DNA from: Diaporthe sp. PMI_573
Lineage: Eukaryota > Ascomycota > Sordariomycetes > Diaporthales > Diaporthaceae
Assembly (NCBI GenBank): GCA_021399435.1
Contig: JAJTUP010000001.1
Location: 1,054,001 to 1,118,000 of the forward strand
Reading direction: 5' to 3'
Length of the DNA: 64,000 nt
The translations under genes and the position numbers were made by a program. Below are positions 45,986 to 56,582 of the stretch, piece by piece; within the stretch, counting starts at the first letter, position 1; every line of letters starts with the position of its first letter. A model generated the notes under the pieces. That model saw only the letters and a program-made list of their open reading frames with translations. It was not told the origin of the DNA and did no database searches.

Positions 45986-48352
45986 TCGATCCAGGGGGGT
46001 CGTAGGTTAGTTCAGGAACGGGCGCCTCTCTGTCAGGGTTTGCTGGGCGAGACCACGCGGATGATGCAACGCGATACTGAGAGCGAGAGGTCCGGATCCA
46101 TCGCACTGGCAATTTTGCAGGGAACGTGTCGCGAGCAACAGGAACAAAAAAGGTTATTTTTTTTGGTGGTAATGTGGGTGTCCTCAAAATGGCTAGTGAT
46201 AGACAGTGATGTTGACTTTGGCTCGGGGGGGCCTAGATGTGTGGCTTCTACTCAATGCAAGACGATATTTGCTTCATCTGCGACTGATTCTCGACTGACA
46301 ACCGAGCTCTCCGGGGACGGTGCTGCGGACAAAGGCACCTGTACCAGTGTTAAGGTTGGCGGTTGGCAGATCTCTGACACGGTGATAAGCCTGTCGCATC
46401 ACCATGTCCCGAGCAAGACGTTATAGTCTTTGCTTTGGTGTTCAAAGTGCTGCACACAATAGTCTAGAGAAGCACGGAAGTGGAGCAGGGTGTGGGTGGC
46501 AACAGGGAGCCGTTGAGAGAGTTCCGAGGTTGTCAAGTTGAGTCACTCGTCGCTCTCGGCAGGCCAAGCCACAGCTCTGACGAGTGGGCGCAGTTGGGCA
46601 AGCTGGTTCTGGAATGGCAATGGCGCAGCTCTTGGGTGGCCGATGGTGGCTCGGCGGGGTGGATTGTGCTACGTACCACGGAGCTGGAGAAGCTTGGTTC
46701 AAGTGCCCAGCCCAGGCTGCCTAAGGCTGGCTAGACGAGACGAGACCCGTGCCACAAAAAGGCGAGAGGGAAGGAGGACCCCGCAGTTGCATGCACCCTG
46801 AGGAGAGGGAGGAGAGGGAGGAGAGGGTCGTTGTCAGTTGAACTGGCGTTGTGTTACGTCACTCGAGGGCAGCATGACAGACTGACTGCCCGTGGGAGAA
46901 TGGCTTGTCCGGCGTCGTTCCTTCCTGTGATGCATGTGTGAGCAGGATGGGTGACCTACAGGTACAACGGCCGAAGGAAAGGTGTTGACAAGAACTGTGA
47001 ATGTCCTATTTCCCCGTGATGCATCTACCTCGACTCTCCTGAAGCTAGTGGGGGTGACAATCGAAGGCAACTGCCCTGATGGATGACTCGTTTGGTGATG
47101 CCTTCCATTTTAACCTGCTCGCTTTGAGGTGGCATTGCAGTTTACAGAATTAGGTAGGTACTGTTATTAGCACCAGCCAAGAATTCACAAATTTCCGGAC
47201 CCTCTGGTCCCATTATTCGCGTCGTTCTGCCGTTGTCCAAAGTGGATCGAAGTTCGGCCACCCCACTAAAAGGGCAAAGACACTAGACGGAAGTTTCGCT
47301 CCAGTGGGCGTTGGCGTTCTGGGCCGAGAGTTTGTTCAACTGGCCGTTCGTCAACAGCGCCCTCTGTTTTGTTCTATCTGCCCTCTGCCCGCTCTTCTGC
47401 CCTGGTGCTCTCTGCCCTGCCGCTCTCTGAATCGCCTCACCTCTTCCCCACAATTTGACTCTTGCCCGGGCTTTTGAAAGCTGTGCTCAGACCGGCTGTC
47501 TACCGTGGTCAGAGTGTCAGCTGCCTGCAAGGGAACCATCATCGTCACCACCACATCAAAACTTCACCAGCGTCAGCGTGCATCACCATCATAACATCAT
47601 CACCAGCAGCAGCACCCTCGCAGCACCCTCGCAGCGTTTGTGGCATTCACTCTGTTCTCGCAAGCAACATCTGGACCTGGACGTCACACCGAGCTTTGAC
47701 TTTTGCATCCCGCTCGTCTATCTGACTTCTCTCTTGCCTTACGCTCGACTAAATCAGCACATACCCACCCATCTCAACAAGCCTTGTCTCGCTTGGGCGA
47801 GCCCCTAGTCAATTGGACCGGCCGGGAACTGCATCTGACAAAAACCCTGCTTCCAAAGCCGCTTCGGACTGGTCGCCCTATCCGACCAAGAGCCCCACGT
47901 CGACGTCCCCCAGCAGGCCCAAGCCCAAACCCAAGCCACCTTGGACTCGTTGTGATCGCCGCCCTCGCCCTCGCCTTCGCAGACCCCGTCCTCACCCTCG
48001 ACGAATATCATCACTGTACTCTCTCAGCCTGGCCGTCTCTCTGTCGGCGGCAGCCGAGATCATCGCAGCAGCAGGTCACGCCGGCTGACAAGTACCACTA
48101 CTGCTACTTCTACTACTACTAGGAATACTACTAATACCAGCCTTCCCCCCACGCCTTTGGCCAGCTCCCCTCATCGGTTGTCCGCTTCGGACCCTCGTCC
48201 ATACCAAGGGAGATACCCCTTGAGAGCCACCCCTATCTTCCTCCTTCTCACCCCTCGGACCACGTGGAAGTCGTGCCTCGTCACGCCGACTACCACCTAC
48301 CGTACCACTACCTACTACCTCCTTACCCTTAGCGGCAGAGGTTCCCATCACC
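45986..48352. other. Intergenic and leader region of the Ulp1-like gene
   Basis: 2.4 kb. A GA-rich microsatellite lies at about 46798-46830. From 47460 the + strand is C-rich with CACC/CATC repeats like a long 5' leader. A frame at 47813-48088 (start MDRPGTASDKNP, then Lys/Pro-rich) could be an extra upstream exon of the protease gene but cannot be joined with confidence. Confidence 0.4.
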
Positions 48353-49841
48353 ATGCCCTTCAGAGATAGAATGGCCCGCCGGTGGGGCGAGACTGTAAGC
48401 TCTCCAGCTTCGCTTTCACCCCAACTTCTCCCGTCTACTTCTCCTCCCACCAGCTTCAGTCCCGACCCTCGCGTCGGCACTGGTAGCGGTCGCGGTCTGG
48501 GCTGCACCCGTACTAGAGCTACAGCCCGCCACGACCGCATGGATTGCAGCGGCACAGGCCATGGAAACCGCACCGGCACAGACGGGCTCGTACGCAGCAC
48601 GCTCGGTCCACAGCACCGGCCGAGTGACAAGGTCGTCAAGAGTGTCGGAAGGACGACGAAGGCAGCAGCCCGGCGCAGCACCGGCAACCCCTATGCCTAC
48701 CCCTCTGCCTCCTCGTCTTCCGCCGCCAGGCGCCCCTCGCCACGATCAAGACCTTCGTCCTCGAACTCGAGCTGCACGAGCTTCGACGCCAGACACAAAT
48801 TCCACACAAGAGTGACCAGAGCGAACTGCAAGCCCATGACTGACGCGCACGGAAACCAGCTCTCGCCCACCGCACCCTACCTCTCATGTGAGTTGAGCCT
48901 TGCCGCTGTTACCTTTGCATGGTGTGTGACACAAAGCTGACAGAGACTTTTCCTTCGCAGACCACGACATCTGCCGTATGCGACAACCCATGTGCTACCC
49001 CGTCGAGCGACCGAACACAGCTGACAAACAATAGTGACCTACGAGGATATCAAGGCGCTGCGGAGTGATTGGCTTACTGATAATGTGCGTACAAGAGAAG
49101 GACTGGCTGCCGTTTTGGAGTTCTAAGTACTAACGTTGTCTTTCTACAGAATATCCACTTCTGGGAGGAGTTCGTGACACCCTCACCTTTACCTTGCGCT
49201 GCCTCATCACACACCTTGCACCCCGTACTGACACACCTGCCTCCTCCAGGTGGCTCGAGCACGAGATCCTCCCCAAATACCCCCAGGCCCGGATCTGTCT
49301 GCTGCGGCCGTCAATGACATACCTCCTGATGCGCAACGACCCGGCTTCGATCCGGTCCGCTCTTCCCGACATGACCAAGGTGACACACATATTCCTGCCC
49401 ATCAACGATGCCGTGAGCCGGACGCAGCCTGACGGCTCGCACTGGTCGCTGCTGCTCGTGTCTAAGATCGACGGGGTGTCGTTCCACTACGACTCGCTGG
49501 GAGGCGCCAACTCGGGCGAGGGAGCACGCGCAAGCGACAGGATGGCAGCGCTGCTAGGTATGCCGCTGCGCTTCCAGGGCATTACCGACTGTCCACAGCA
49601 GGAGAACGGCAACGACTGCGGCGTATTTGTCTGCATCCTTATGCGCCACCTGCTCGTCAAGCGCCTGCTCAACGCGAACGCCCGGGAGAAAGTTTCTATG
49701 AGCATGTCTAACAAGATGATCGACGCCACGGGTGCCCGCAAGGAGATGATCAAGATCATCGAGAGCCTGCGCAAAGAGGGCGAGAGGCGCCGCAGTGCCA
49801 GCCCCTTTCCCAAGCAGGAGGGTGCGCCGCGGATCGACTAG
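48353..49841 (+). CDS. Ulp1-family (NEDP1/SENP8-like) ubiquitin-like protease
   Basis: C48-type cysteine protease that removes ubiquitin-like modifiers. Exons: 48353-48887, 48961-48975 (15 nt), 49035-49084, 49150-49173 and 49260-49841. They give YLSYHDICLTYEDIKALRSD, then WLTDNNIHFWEE and HEILPKYPQARICLLRPSM, matching the conserved start of the family. The catalytic set is visible: His in GSHWSLL (49440), Asp in FHYDSLG (49491), Gln in PQQENGNDCG and Cys in the DCG motif (49617). The join at 49173/49260 is weak: the obvious CAG acceptor at 49250 breaks the frame, so a GAG acceptor was used. The N-terminal 161 residues are Ser/Pro/Arg-rich; the ATG at 48836 (MTDAHGNQLSP) is a good alternative start and would give 240 aa instead of 401. 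Confidence 0.75.
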
Positions 49842-50974
49842 TAAACCGGCCGCGGAGCAGCATTTCTGCAACGAAACAGGACCCCGACAGCCAGGGGACA
49901 GAAACAGACTTAGCCATTGAAGCGGCCTCGCAATGCAAGCCGTTGAGCTTGCGGTGCTGCGTAAGAGAGTGTCTCTGCCGCCACGGGGTCGTTGAAGCGG
50001 CGCGCACTACTTTCTCAAAGGAATACGTGATCGCGACATGCGATAGCCTACATGCTCGCACCATTGAGCGCTCCGACCACCGTGGCACAACGCAAGCCGG
50101 AAAGGGGGGAAGAAGTTGGGCATGACGAATTCATCAAGGGGCGTTTGAGACGATCAATATTCAAGCGAGTGATTTTCAGAGATGTGAGAGTAGCGGTAAG
50201 ATCATCATGGGGCGATCCGCTTCTCACCGAGGCCGAGGACTGGCGTACAGGGGGTCTTAGGGGGTCTTTTCATCCTGGAACTTGTGTGTCATTCCACCAG
50301 ACAGGTCGAGGCAGTCGTGAGGAGGAGGCTGCGAGGGCAAGATATCCTCCTCCGCACCATGAGCATTTGGGCTCTCGTGTGAGAAGAGAGCCATTTCATA
50401 CTGCCATGCGGCTCGGTCTACACCCATATCCTCAAAAGAGGAAGCCTTGGGTAGTAGGATGGATATGATAACCCGAATTAAGAGCAACGGTCTGCATTGC
50501 CGTGTTTCGGTCTAACTTGGTCCAATCTGTCTACTTGCTGTTGTGATAATGTTTCAGCGCAGTGAGTGACGTGGTGGTCGCTTCTTCAATAACCCTTCGT
50601 AGATCATCTTCTACCGCAGCTACAGAGATTGCCTCCTCAGGCCTTTCCTGCCCGAACACCACCGACGTAGCCACCGAGCGTGGCGATTGTAGTGACGAGT
50701 CTCCTGGGCACCTTGGTCCAGGTGCCAGGGGCTGTCACCGAATGTCTGAACTCCCCGACCAAGCTGTAGCTCGTGGTTCTTGCTAAGTATAAGCCGTGCC
50801 ACGCCCATTGTGGTGGGTCATTGAGCAGTACCCTGGCAGCTGCTGCCGATAGCCATAGATCGCCGACGTCCCGTTCCACGATGGCCATCCCGAAGTTTCG
50901 GGCCAAGGCACGCCGGCCAAACCCGCGGGCTCGAAATTTGAAAATTTATATCGCCTGCCCTCGAAACCGTTCCC
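49842..50974. other. Convergent intergenic region
   Basis: 1.1 kb between the protease gene (+) and Slx9 (-). One frame on the - strand (50637 to about 50888, 84 aa) has no recognised content. Considered non-coding. Confidence 0.45.
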
Positions 50975-51699
50975 TCAGGTCCCCCTCCCAGCAAGCCCGT
51001 TCTGCCGCGAGAAGGCCGGGTTCTGCTCCATGGTGGCAGAGATAAACCCCCTCAGCGCGGCGAACCGGTTGGCGGTGCTCTGCACGGGTGCGCGGTTCTC
51101 CTCCTCACCGTCCTTGTCCTCGACGTCCATCTCGGCCTGCTGTTGTTGTTGTTGTGCGGAAGGCTGTTCCCTGACCGTGCTGAGCTGCGCGAGACTAAGC
51201 CCGAACCTCTCCATCTCGCCCCTCACAAGCCTCTCCTTCTTGCGCAGCGCACCAGGCGTGCTCTTGAGACTCTTATGCCTCACCTTCCCGGACGCCTCGA
51301 CCTCACCGGTGCGGACCTCGTCCGCGGTCAGAGACGGCAGGGCGTCGGAGAGCGAGGACAAGCTGGTGGTTGCCGCGGCCTGGCGGGCTTTGTCGCGGCG
51401 CTTGAGGTTCTTCTTTTGTGTGGGCGTCAGGCGGTTGGAGGATGGCTTGGTGATGCGCGAGACGAAGGATGAGTGCTTGATCAGCCGCTTGTCGCGCTTC
51501 GAGTCTGTGAAGGCGTCGGACACCTGGGCTGTTGGGCGGTGGACCTTGGGCGGGGCTAGGGGGTTTGCCAGGCGCTCTGTTGCTTTTGCGCGGAGGGTCT
51601 TGCGCTTTGTTGGGGCTGTTGGGGCCTGTCGGTGTTGTTAGTATTTCTGGGGGGCATTGGACCTTTCGAGAGACGATTGGGAGGGAGGATGCTTACCAT
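50975..51699 (-). CDS. SLX9: Slx9-like ribosome biogenesis protein, 217 aa
   Basis: Nucleolar factor for 40S/pre-rRNA processing and export. The coding sequence has a first exon of only the ATG (51699-51697), a 71-nt intron (51626-51696, GTAAGC, CTAAC-type branch, CAG), and the rest at 51625-50975. After splicing the protein starts MAPTAPTKRKTLRAKATERL, as expected for the family. It continues with VSDAFTDSKRDKRLIKHSSF and LTPTQKKNLKRRDKARQ. The diagnostic central block is KSLKSTPGALRKKERLVRGE plus MERFGLSLAQL. The C-terminal block is TANRFAALRGFISATMEQNP. A short poly-Gln (six) precedes an acidic stretch. The unspliced frame would start at an internal MSDAFTDSK and lose about 35 residues. 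Confidence 0.85.
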
Positions 51700-51986
51700 G
51701 TTGAGGGTTTCCGTATGGTGATTTGGAGGAGTGCTGGCGTGTGCTATGGGTGAGGTGTCGAGGATTGTGAACTTCAAAATGGGGCCCTTTTCATGTGACA
51801 AGGATGGGAAGGATCAACAGCCTTCAAAAAAATCAATGGACAGGGAAGATAAGCTGGCTCCCACTCAGGGTCCTGTAGGATTGTGGCCGGCAGGCAGTCG
51901 ATCCCACTGGAACACGGGCAGGGAAGGGAGCTCCACAGCGCCTGAGGACCCCGGACTTTAGTCATCTCAGCCCTACGGGTAACGGC

Positions 51987-53282
51987 TCAAATCACCTGTT
52001 GCATAATGCCAGATGATGTATCCTTCACTACAAGCCGGCCGTCCTGCATCTGCTTGCCGTGGAAGTCCTTCACAAGCTGCTCTACCAGTGCCTTTGTGGG
52101 AACTGAGATCCAGATGCAGGACCCACAACCACCCTTGCACTCGTTGAACCAATCTGTCCAAGTACTGTTGCTATGGCAGATTCTTCTACCCACAGCATTA
52201 GGTTTGTATGCGGCAAAGATATCCCAGAGGTTTCTGCATCTTCGATATTCGCGCGGTGCTGGGCAGATGCCTATTTCCATTTTGATATTGGCGATAAATG
52301 GAAACAGCTCAGCAGGCTGTGGTCGCCTGGTGATAATCTTCCTTGTGTGGCCAGGGGTTAACCCGGGCTTTATGTGCTCCTGGACTGTGAGTTTCTCGCC
52401 AGCCCTGAGTTTTCTCACAACACCTACTACCACCGCGAGGGTACGAGCTGCATCGTGTGAGGATTTGTGTTTTGGGAGGCGTTGGGAAGTGCCACCATGG
52501 CACAAAGTATGATGTCCAAGAGCCGCCAATGTCTCGCCGAGGGAGGGGGATGTCCGCCTGGGAGCGTCCTTGTCCACGCTTCTAATCAGGATCTTGCTGG
52601 CGATGGCCTGTATATCAGTCCACCAGGCAAATAGCGGGACGATCTTTGGGAATAATCGTATGATAGCTTTCAGATCGCCACCGGCGCCGAACAGGACCAA
52701 GACCAGCTTGTTCCCCAGGCTGTCTGCCTCCCTCTTTGCCTGCTGCAATATCTCGACGAGTCTCCCTTCAATCTCATCGGCCTGAAGAGTTTCCTCGGAT
52801 CCAAATCGTAAAGGCTCAAAACCCATCACTGGTGACGACCCTTGAGTTGGGGTACAGAAATTATGGATATAGGCTTCATGTTTTAAAAGGCCAGCGACAC
52901 CTTCTAAAGGTGTGTCGAGAAGGCAGTCAGGAAAGGCGGGCAGAGTAGCGATGCCAACATCGACAGCAGTCTCCGATTGGTGGTTGCCGATGTCAATAGC
53001 GACAAAGGCTGATTTGCTGACTTGGTTGACAAGGTTCTCAGGGGTGCAGTCCTGGCTATACCAGAACCTTTTGATTTCGGGCCTTCCATCGCGATGGAAG
53101 GATGCGACCAGTCTTGTCTGCTTGCCGGAATTGAACCAGACCCCAGCCTTTTTCCCTTCTCCCGTTGTGAAGTATGACTGATCCTGCTCAGCTTTCGCCT
53201 TCTCAAGCCTCTGCCGAAAATCATCCATCTTGGGTATTGCTAGTGTTGCTTGGGCTTCTGAGCGTATGCTCGAGGGCAACAT
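51987..53282 (-). CDS. Gfd2/YDR514C-like DEDDh-nuclease-fold protein, 431 aa
   Basis: Single exon. The ATG at 53282 (MLPSSIRSEAQ) was chosen because the upstream extension opens with GTG; MDDFRQRLEKA at 53228 is an alternative. After a coiled coil (FRQRLEKAKAEQ), residues about 85-330 resemble the RNase H-like DEDDh fold seen in Gfd2/YDR514C. Recognisable parts are SAFVAIDIGNHQSETAVDVG with the first Asp, LVLVLFGAGGDLKAI with a further Asp, SLGETLAALG, and HKSSHDAARTLAVVV with a His/Asp pair. The usual D-x-E of the first motif reads D-I-G, so the second acidic ligand is missing. The last 100 residues include a Trp/Cys-rich segment (WTDWFNECKGGCGSCIWISV) of unknown role. It shares a 262-bp promoter with UBA4. 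Confidence 0.6.
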   Translation of the reverse strand: MLPSSIRSEAQATLAIPKMDDFRQRLEKAKAEQDQSYFTTGEGKKAGVWFNSGKQTRLVASFHRDGRPEIKRFWYSQDCTPENLVNQVSKSAFVAIDIGNHQSETAVDVGIATLPAFPDCLLDTPLEGVAGLLKHEAYIHNFCTPTQGSSPVMGFEPLRFGSEETLQADEIEGRLVEILQQAKREADSLGNKLVLVLFGAGGDLKAIIRLFPKIVPLFAWWTDIQAIASKILIRSVDKDAPRRTSPSLGETLAALGHHTLCHGGTSQRLPKHKSSHDAARTLAVVVGVVRKLRAGEKLTVQEHIKPGLTPGHTRKIITRRPQPAELFPFIANIKMEIGICPAPREYRRCRNLWDIFAAYKPNAVGRRICHSNSTWTDWFNECKGGCGSCIWISVPTKALVEQLVKDFHGKQMQDGRLVVKDTSSGIMQQVI

Positions 53283-53544
53283 AGTTGGTGTTGATTCTGG
53301 TTGATTGGCTGTAGTTGGTAAGTCTCGAGGTTGGAGTGCTCCGTGTGCTGCAAGTGGGCAGAGCAGGGTAGTCTGACCCTGCACAGTGCATTTCCAGCTT
53401 CCAACAACCCGGCGCGGACCGAGCTCCACAGGCCGCTAGCACCAACCATTCCACAGCTAAATTTATAGTTGCCTTCCTAGGTGTAGGTTAATCGCCTATG
53501 AGAGACTCGCCTTACGACTCTCGGTCTTGTTGTCATGTCATGCC
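53283..53544. promoter_or_regulatory. 262-bp bidirectional promoter (DEDDh-like gene / UBA4)
   Basis: The two genes start at its ends and read away from each other. No distinctive motif was identified; the short distance implies shared control elements. Confidence 0.5.
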
Positions 53545-55273
53545 ATGGACACTGCAGGGAAGAGTGCACAGCAGCTGCGCGAGCAGATCACAAAGGCGGA
53601 AGAGGAGCTGAGAATTTTAAAAGAGCAACTTGTTCAAGCTGAGGCTCGGGACCGGGACCGGGACCGGGACCAGGACCAGAAAACAGAGGCCGCCACTGGC
53701 AGCATCAATGGTACAACTTGGAAATGGCCTCTACAGGCTGACGAGTATGACCGCTATGGGAGGCAGTTGATCCTGCCAAATGTCGGCATCCAAGGTCAGA
53801 CCACTTACTTCACCCTCACACTGGAAGAACAAGTTGCTAACACACCCATCCAGGCCAGCAGAGGCTCAAGGCCTCCAAGGTCCTCATCGTCGGCGCCGGC
53901 GGCCTCGGGTGCCCAGCAGCGGCGTACGTCGCCGGGGCCGGAGTGGGAACCCTGGGCATTGTGGACGGCGACGTCGTCGAGCCGTCCAACCTGCACCGTC
54001 AGATCGCCCACAGGACATCGACGGTGGGAATGCTCAAGGTGGACAGCCTGGTGGTCTACTGCAAGGAGTAGGTCCATTCTCGCCCCTGACCCCATACATG
54101 GAGAGAGAGAGCTGACACTCCGGCAACAGACTCAACCCCCTCCCAGAGTACATCCCACACAGGGAACACCTCACCCCGCAGAACGCAGAGGCCATAGTAG
54201 GCGCCTACGACCTCGTGCTAGACTGCACAGACCACCCCACCTCACGCTACCTCATCTCAGACGCCTGCGTCCTCCTGCGCAAGGCCCTTGTCACCGCCTC
54301 CGCCCTGCGGACAGATGGCCAGCTAATCGTCCTCAACTGCCCGCCCACGCCCCAGGGCGTCCTCCTCTCCTCCCCGCTGCCATCCTCGACTCCTGCTCCT
54401 GCCTCCGCTGGGAAAGCACCAGCCGCCGCGACGACGACCCCGGCCCCGCCACCGTGCTACCGCTGCGTCTTCCCCAGGCCCCCGCCGCCAGAGAGCGTCG
54501 TCAGCTGCGGCGAGGGCGGGATCCTGGGGCCCGTGGTCGGCGTCATGGGCGTGCTGCAGGCCCTCGAGGCTATCAAGATCGTCGCTGCGGGGCTGCACCT
54601 CCCGGCCCCAGCTGCTCCTGCGGCGGCCGCGGTTGCGCCACCACCGCCACCGCCAATGCTGCTTCTATTCTCCGGCTCGGTCGTTGGGGCGCCCTCGTTC
54701 CGCTCTGTGCGGATGCGTGCGCGCAGGAAAGAGTGCTTTGCCTGTGGCGAGGGGAGCGCGGCGAGGCTGTCGCTGGAGACATTGCGGAGCGGGAGCTTGG
54801 ATTATGTTGCCTTCTGTGGGGGCATGAGCGGGCCGGTTAGGGTGCTTGGGGATGGGGAGAGGGTCTCTGCCCGGGGGTTTCAGGAGCTGCGAGAAGGAGG
54901 GCCATCAGATGACGGCCAGGACAAGACACAGCCTGTGTTACTGGACGTCAGGGAGAAGGAGCTGTTTGATGTCGGGTACATCGAGGGGGCTGTTAATGTC
55001 CCGTACTCCAGGATCCAGAGCTCCGGGAGGACAAAGAGACCCGAGGGCGAGGATGGCACTGCTGACACGGAGCTGCCCGACTGGATACCCCGGAACCTGT
55101 CGGGGCATGGGCCTATCTACGTGGTGTGTAGGGTGGGCAATGATTCCCAGCTCGTGGCCCAGCAGTTGAAGGACCTGGGGCTTGGCCGGGGTGGTGAAAG
55201 GTTCATCGGGGATATCAAAGGGGGCATGAGGGCCTGGAAGCAGGATGTAGACAGCACTTTACCATTCCTGTAG
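53545..55273 (+). CDS. UBA4: Uba4/MOCS3-type adenylyltransferase-sulfurtransferase, 535 aa
   Basis: Activates Urm1 (and the MPT-synthase small subunit in fungi with molybdenum cofactor), then passes sulfur for tRNA 2-thiolation; cytosolic. Exons: 53545-53794, 53854-54067 and 54130-55273, in phase. An N-terminal coiled coil ([20 protein letters not shown]) with an Arg-Asp repeat precedes the E1/MoeB fold: [17 protein letters not shown] loop [20 protein letters not shown], then [12 protein letters not shown] and [18 protein letters not shown]. Zinc ligands are CYRC and the later CFAC. The thioester cysteine is in [16 protein letters not shown]. The C-terminal rhodanese domain has [20 protein letters not shown] and the active Cys in [10 protein letters not shown]. 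Pro/Ala-rich insertions on both sides of CYRC are longer than usual. Confidence 0.93.
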
Positions 55274-55677
55274 CTCCATGAATGCTGAAAGGTTGCAAGC
55301 TGTGCTTGTAAACACCAACTAGTTGGCCACCTGATTCACTCTCAATTTCAGAGACACACAGGCATGGCAGTCAAAGGGGAGGATGTCACGTCAATTCTGC
55401 GGCATTACGGTGTAGGTACAAATACAATTATGGAGAGGCTCTGAACTCCGGCAAATGAGACTCATACTTGTGTGCTTTTGCATCCATTCCCACCCACAAC
55501 CGGCCTTGGTTCGTGTCTGGAGTACCATATGCCGTCAACCTTCCACTAAATTCGTCAACGATGCCCGTTGGTTCCATCCCAAGGGAACGGGAAGGCGCCA
55601 GAATAGCGGCTTGCAGGTGGATTGCCTTGCATCGTCGGTCTTTGGTGTTCAACTGACAATGGTCCTGGCGACATCAC
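55274..55677. other. Convergent intergenic region
   Basis: 404 bp between UBA4 (+) and PAM17 (-) 3' ends; nothing recognised. Confidence 0.5.
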
Positions 55678-56582
55678 TCAGATGAAGGTTGTCCTCTTCT
55701 TATTGTACGCCCTTTGGTCCTTCAGCCATTGCCTGTAGCCGGCGACACTGGAGATCTTCTCGCCGTAGAAGTCAGGCACCGGGTTACCGGTCGACGAGTT
55801 GGACGGGTCAACACGGTTCTTCTTGATCCGGGCGAAGAACTGGCTCTCTTTCTGTACGACGCATCTCCGTCAGCGTTTCGCCCCACCTGCAGGTCCGGTA
55901 CCTCTGCGGGAAAGAGCACGGGGCAGAAGAGGGGGGATCTACTCACCACAGTCATAGGCGCCTTGTACTTGTGCTTGATCAGGTAGAACACGGCATTGCC
56001 CAGGCTCGGCCCGACGACCCAGCCCATGGCGGTGCAGCCCAGCGTGATGAGCCCGAGGGTCAGGATGGGGTCGAGGGGGATCTGGCCGGTGAGCGCGTCG
56101 GCGGCGCCAGAGCCCAGGACCACTGCGCCCGCCGCGCCGCAGCCCAGCGACATGAGCGCGCTGAAGCCCACCTGCCACCGGCGCCGCGTCTTGCGCAGCT
56201 GGAAGAACGAGTTCCAGTCCAGGGGTGGCATGTCCGGGTTCGAGCGCGCGTAGGCCTCGGCCCTCTGCGCCGCGCGCGTCGCGGCTGCCGCGTCGGCGTC
56301 GTGGTCTGTCGAGGAGGAGGCATGTCGCCGTGCCGCTGCTGCTGCTGCTGGCTGGCGGCGGATTGTGAGTGTTGATGGCCTGTTGCTGGCGGCGGGGGTG
56401 GTCGTTGTGGTGGAAGATGAGTCGGAGGAGGAGAGCTTGGAGCGCACGCTGGCGAAGGGCGAGGCGGCTGTGATGGTCGAGTAGGGGCAGCTGGTGGTGC
56501 TGCGGAGGAGGATGGGCTGCAGGGCGCAGCCGCCGCGGGTGACGCCTGAGCGGAGCATGACGGTCGTCGTCGATGCGATCAT
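55678..56582 (-). CDS. PAM17: Pam17, presequence translocase-associated motor subunit, 269 aa
   Basis: Mitochondrial inner-membrane protein that organises the Pam16/Pam18 part of the TIM23 import motor. Exons 56582-55947 and 55851-55678; intron 55852-55946 (GTGAGT...ACAG) in phase. The first 110 residues are a Ser/Thr/Arg-rich, low-acid presequence region. The core follows: PLDWNSFFQLRKTRRRWQVG, first membrane helix FSALMSLGCGAAGAVVLGSG, second around LTLGLITLGCTAMGWVVGPS, then NAVFYLIKHKYKAP. Exon 2 gives the conserved tail (FFARIKKNRVDPSNSS, NPVPDFYGEKISSVAGYRQW, LKDQRAYNKK). An ATG eight codons in is an alternative start. Confidence 0.93.

Noticed and set aside
47813..48088. Frame starting MDRPGTASDKNP as first exon of the protease gene
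   Set aside because: Looks somewhat coding at its start, but no in-phase donor joins it to 48353 or 48836; noted only as a possibility.
50637..50906. Open frame on the - strand between the protease gene and SLX9
   Set aside because: It opens with TTG, or gives 84 aa from an internal Met. No domain, signal or conservation clue, and it lies in a convergent intergenic region.
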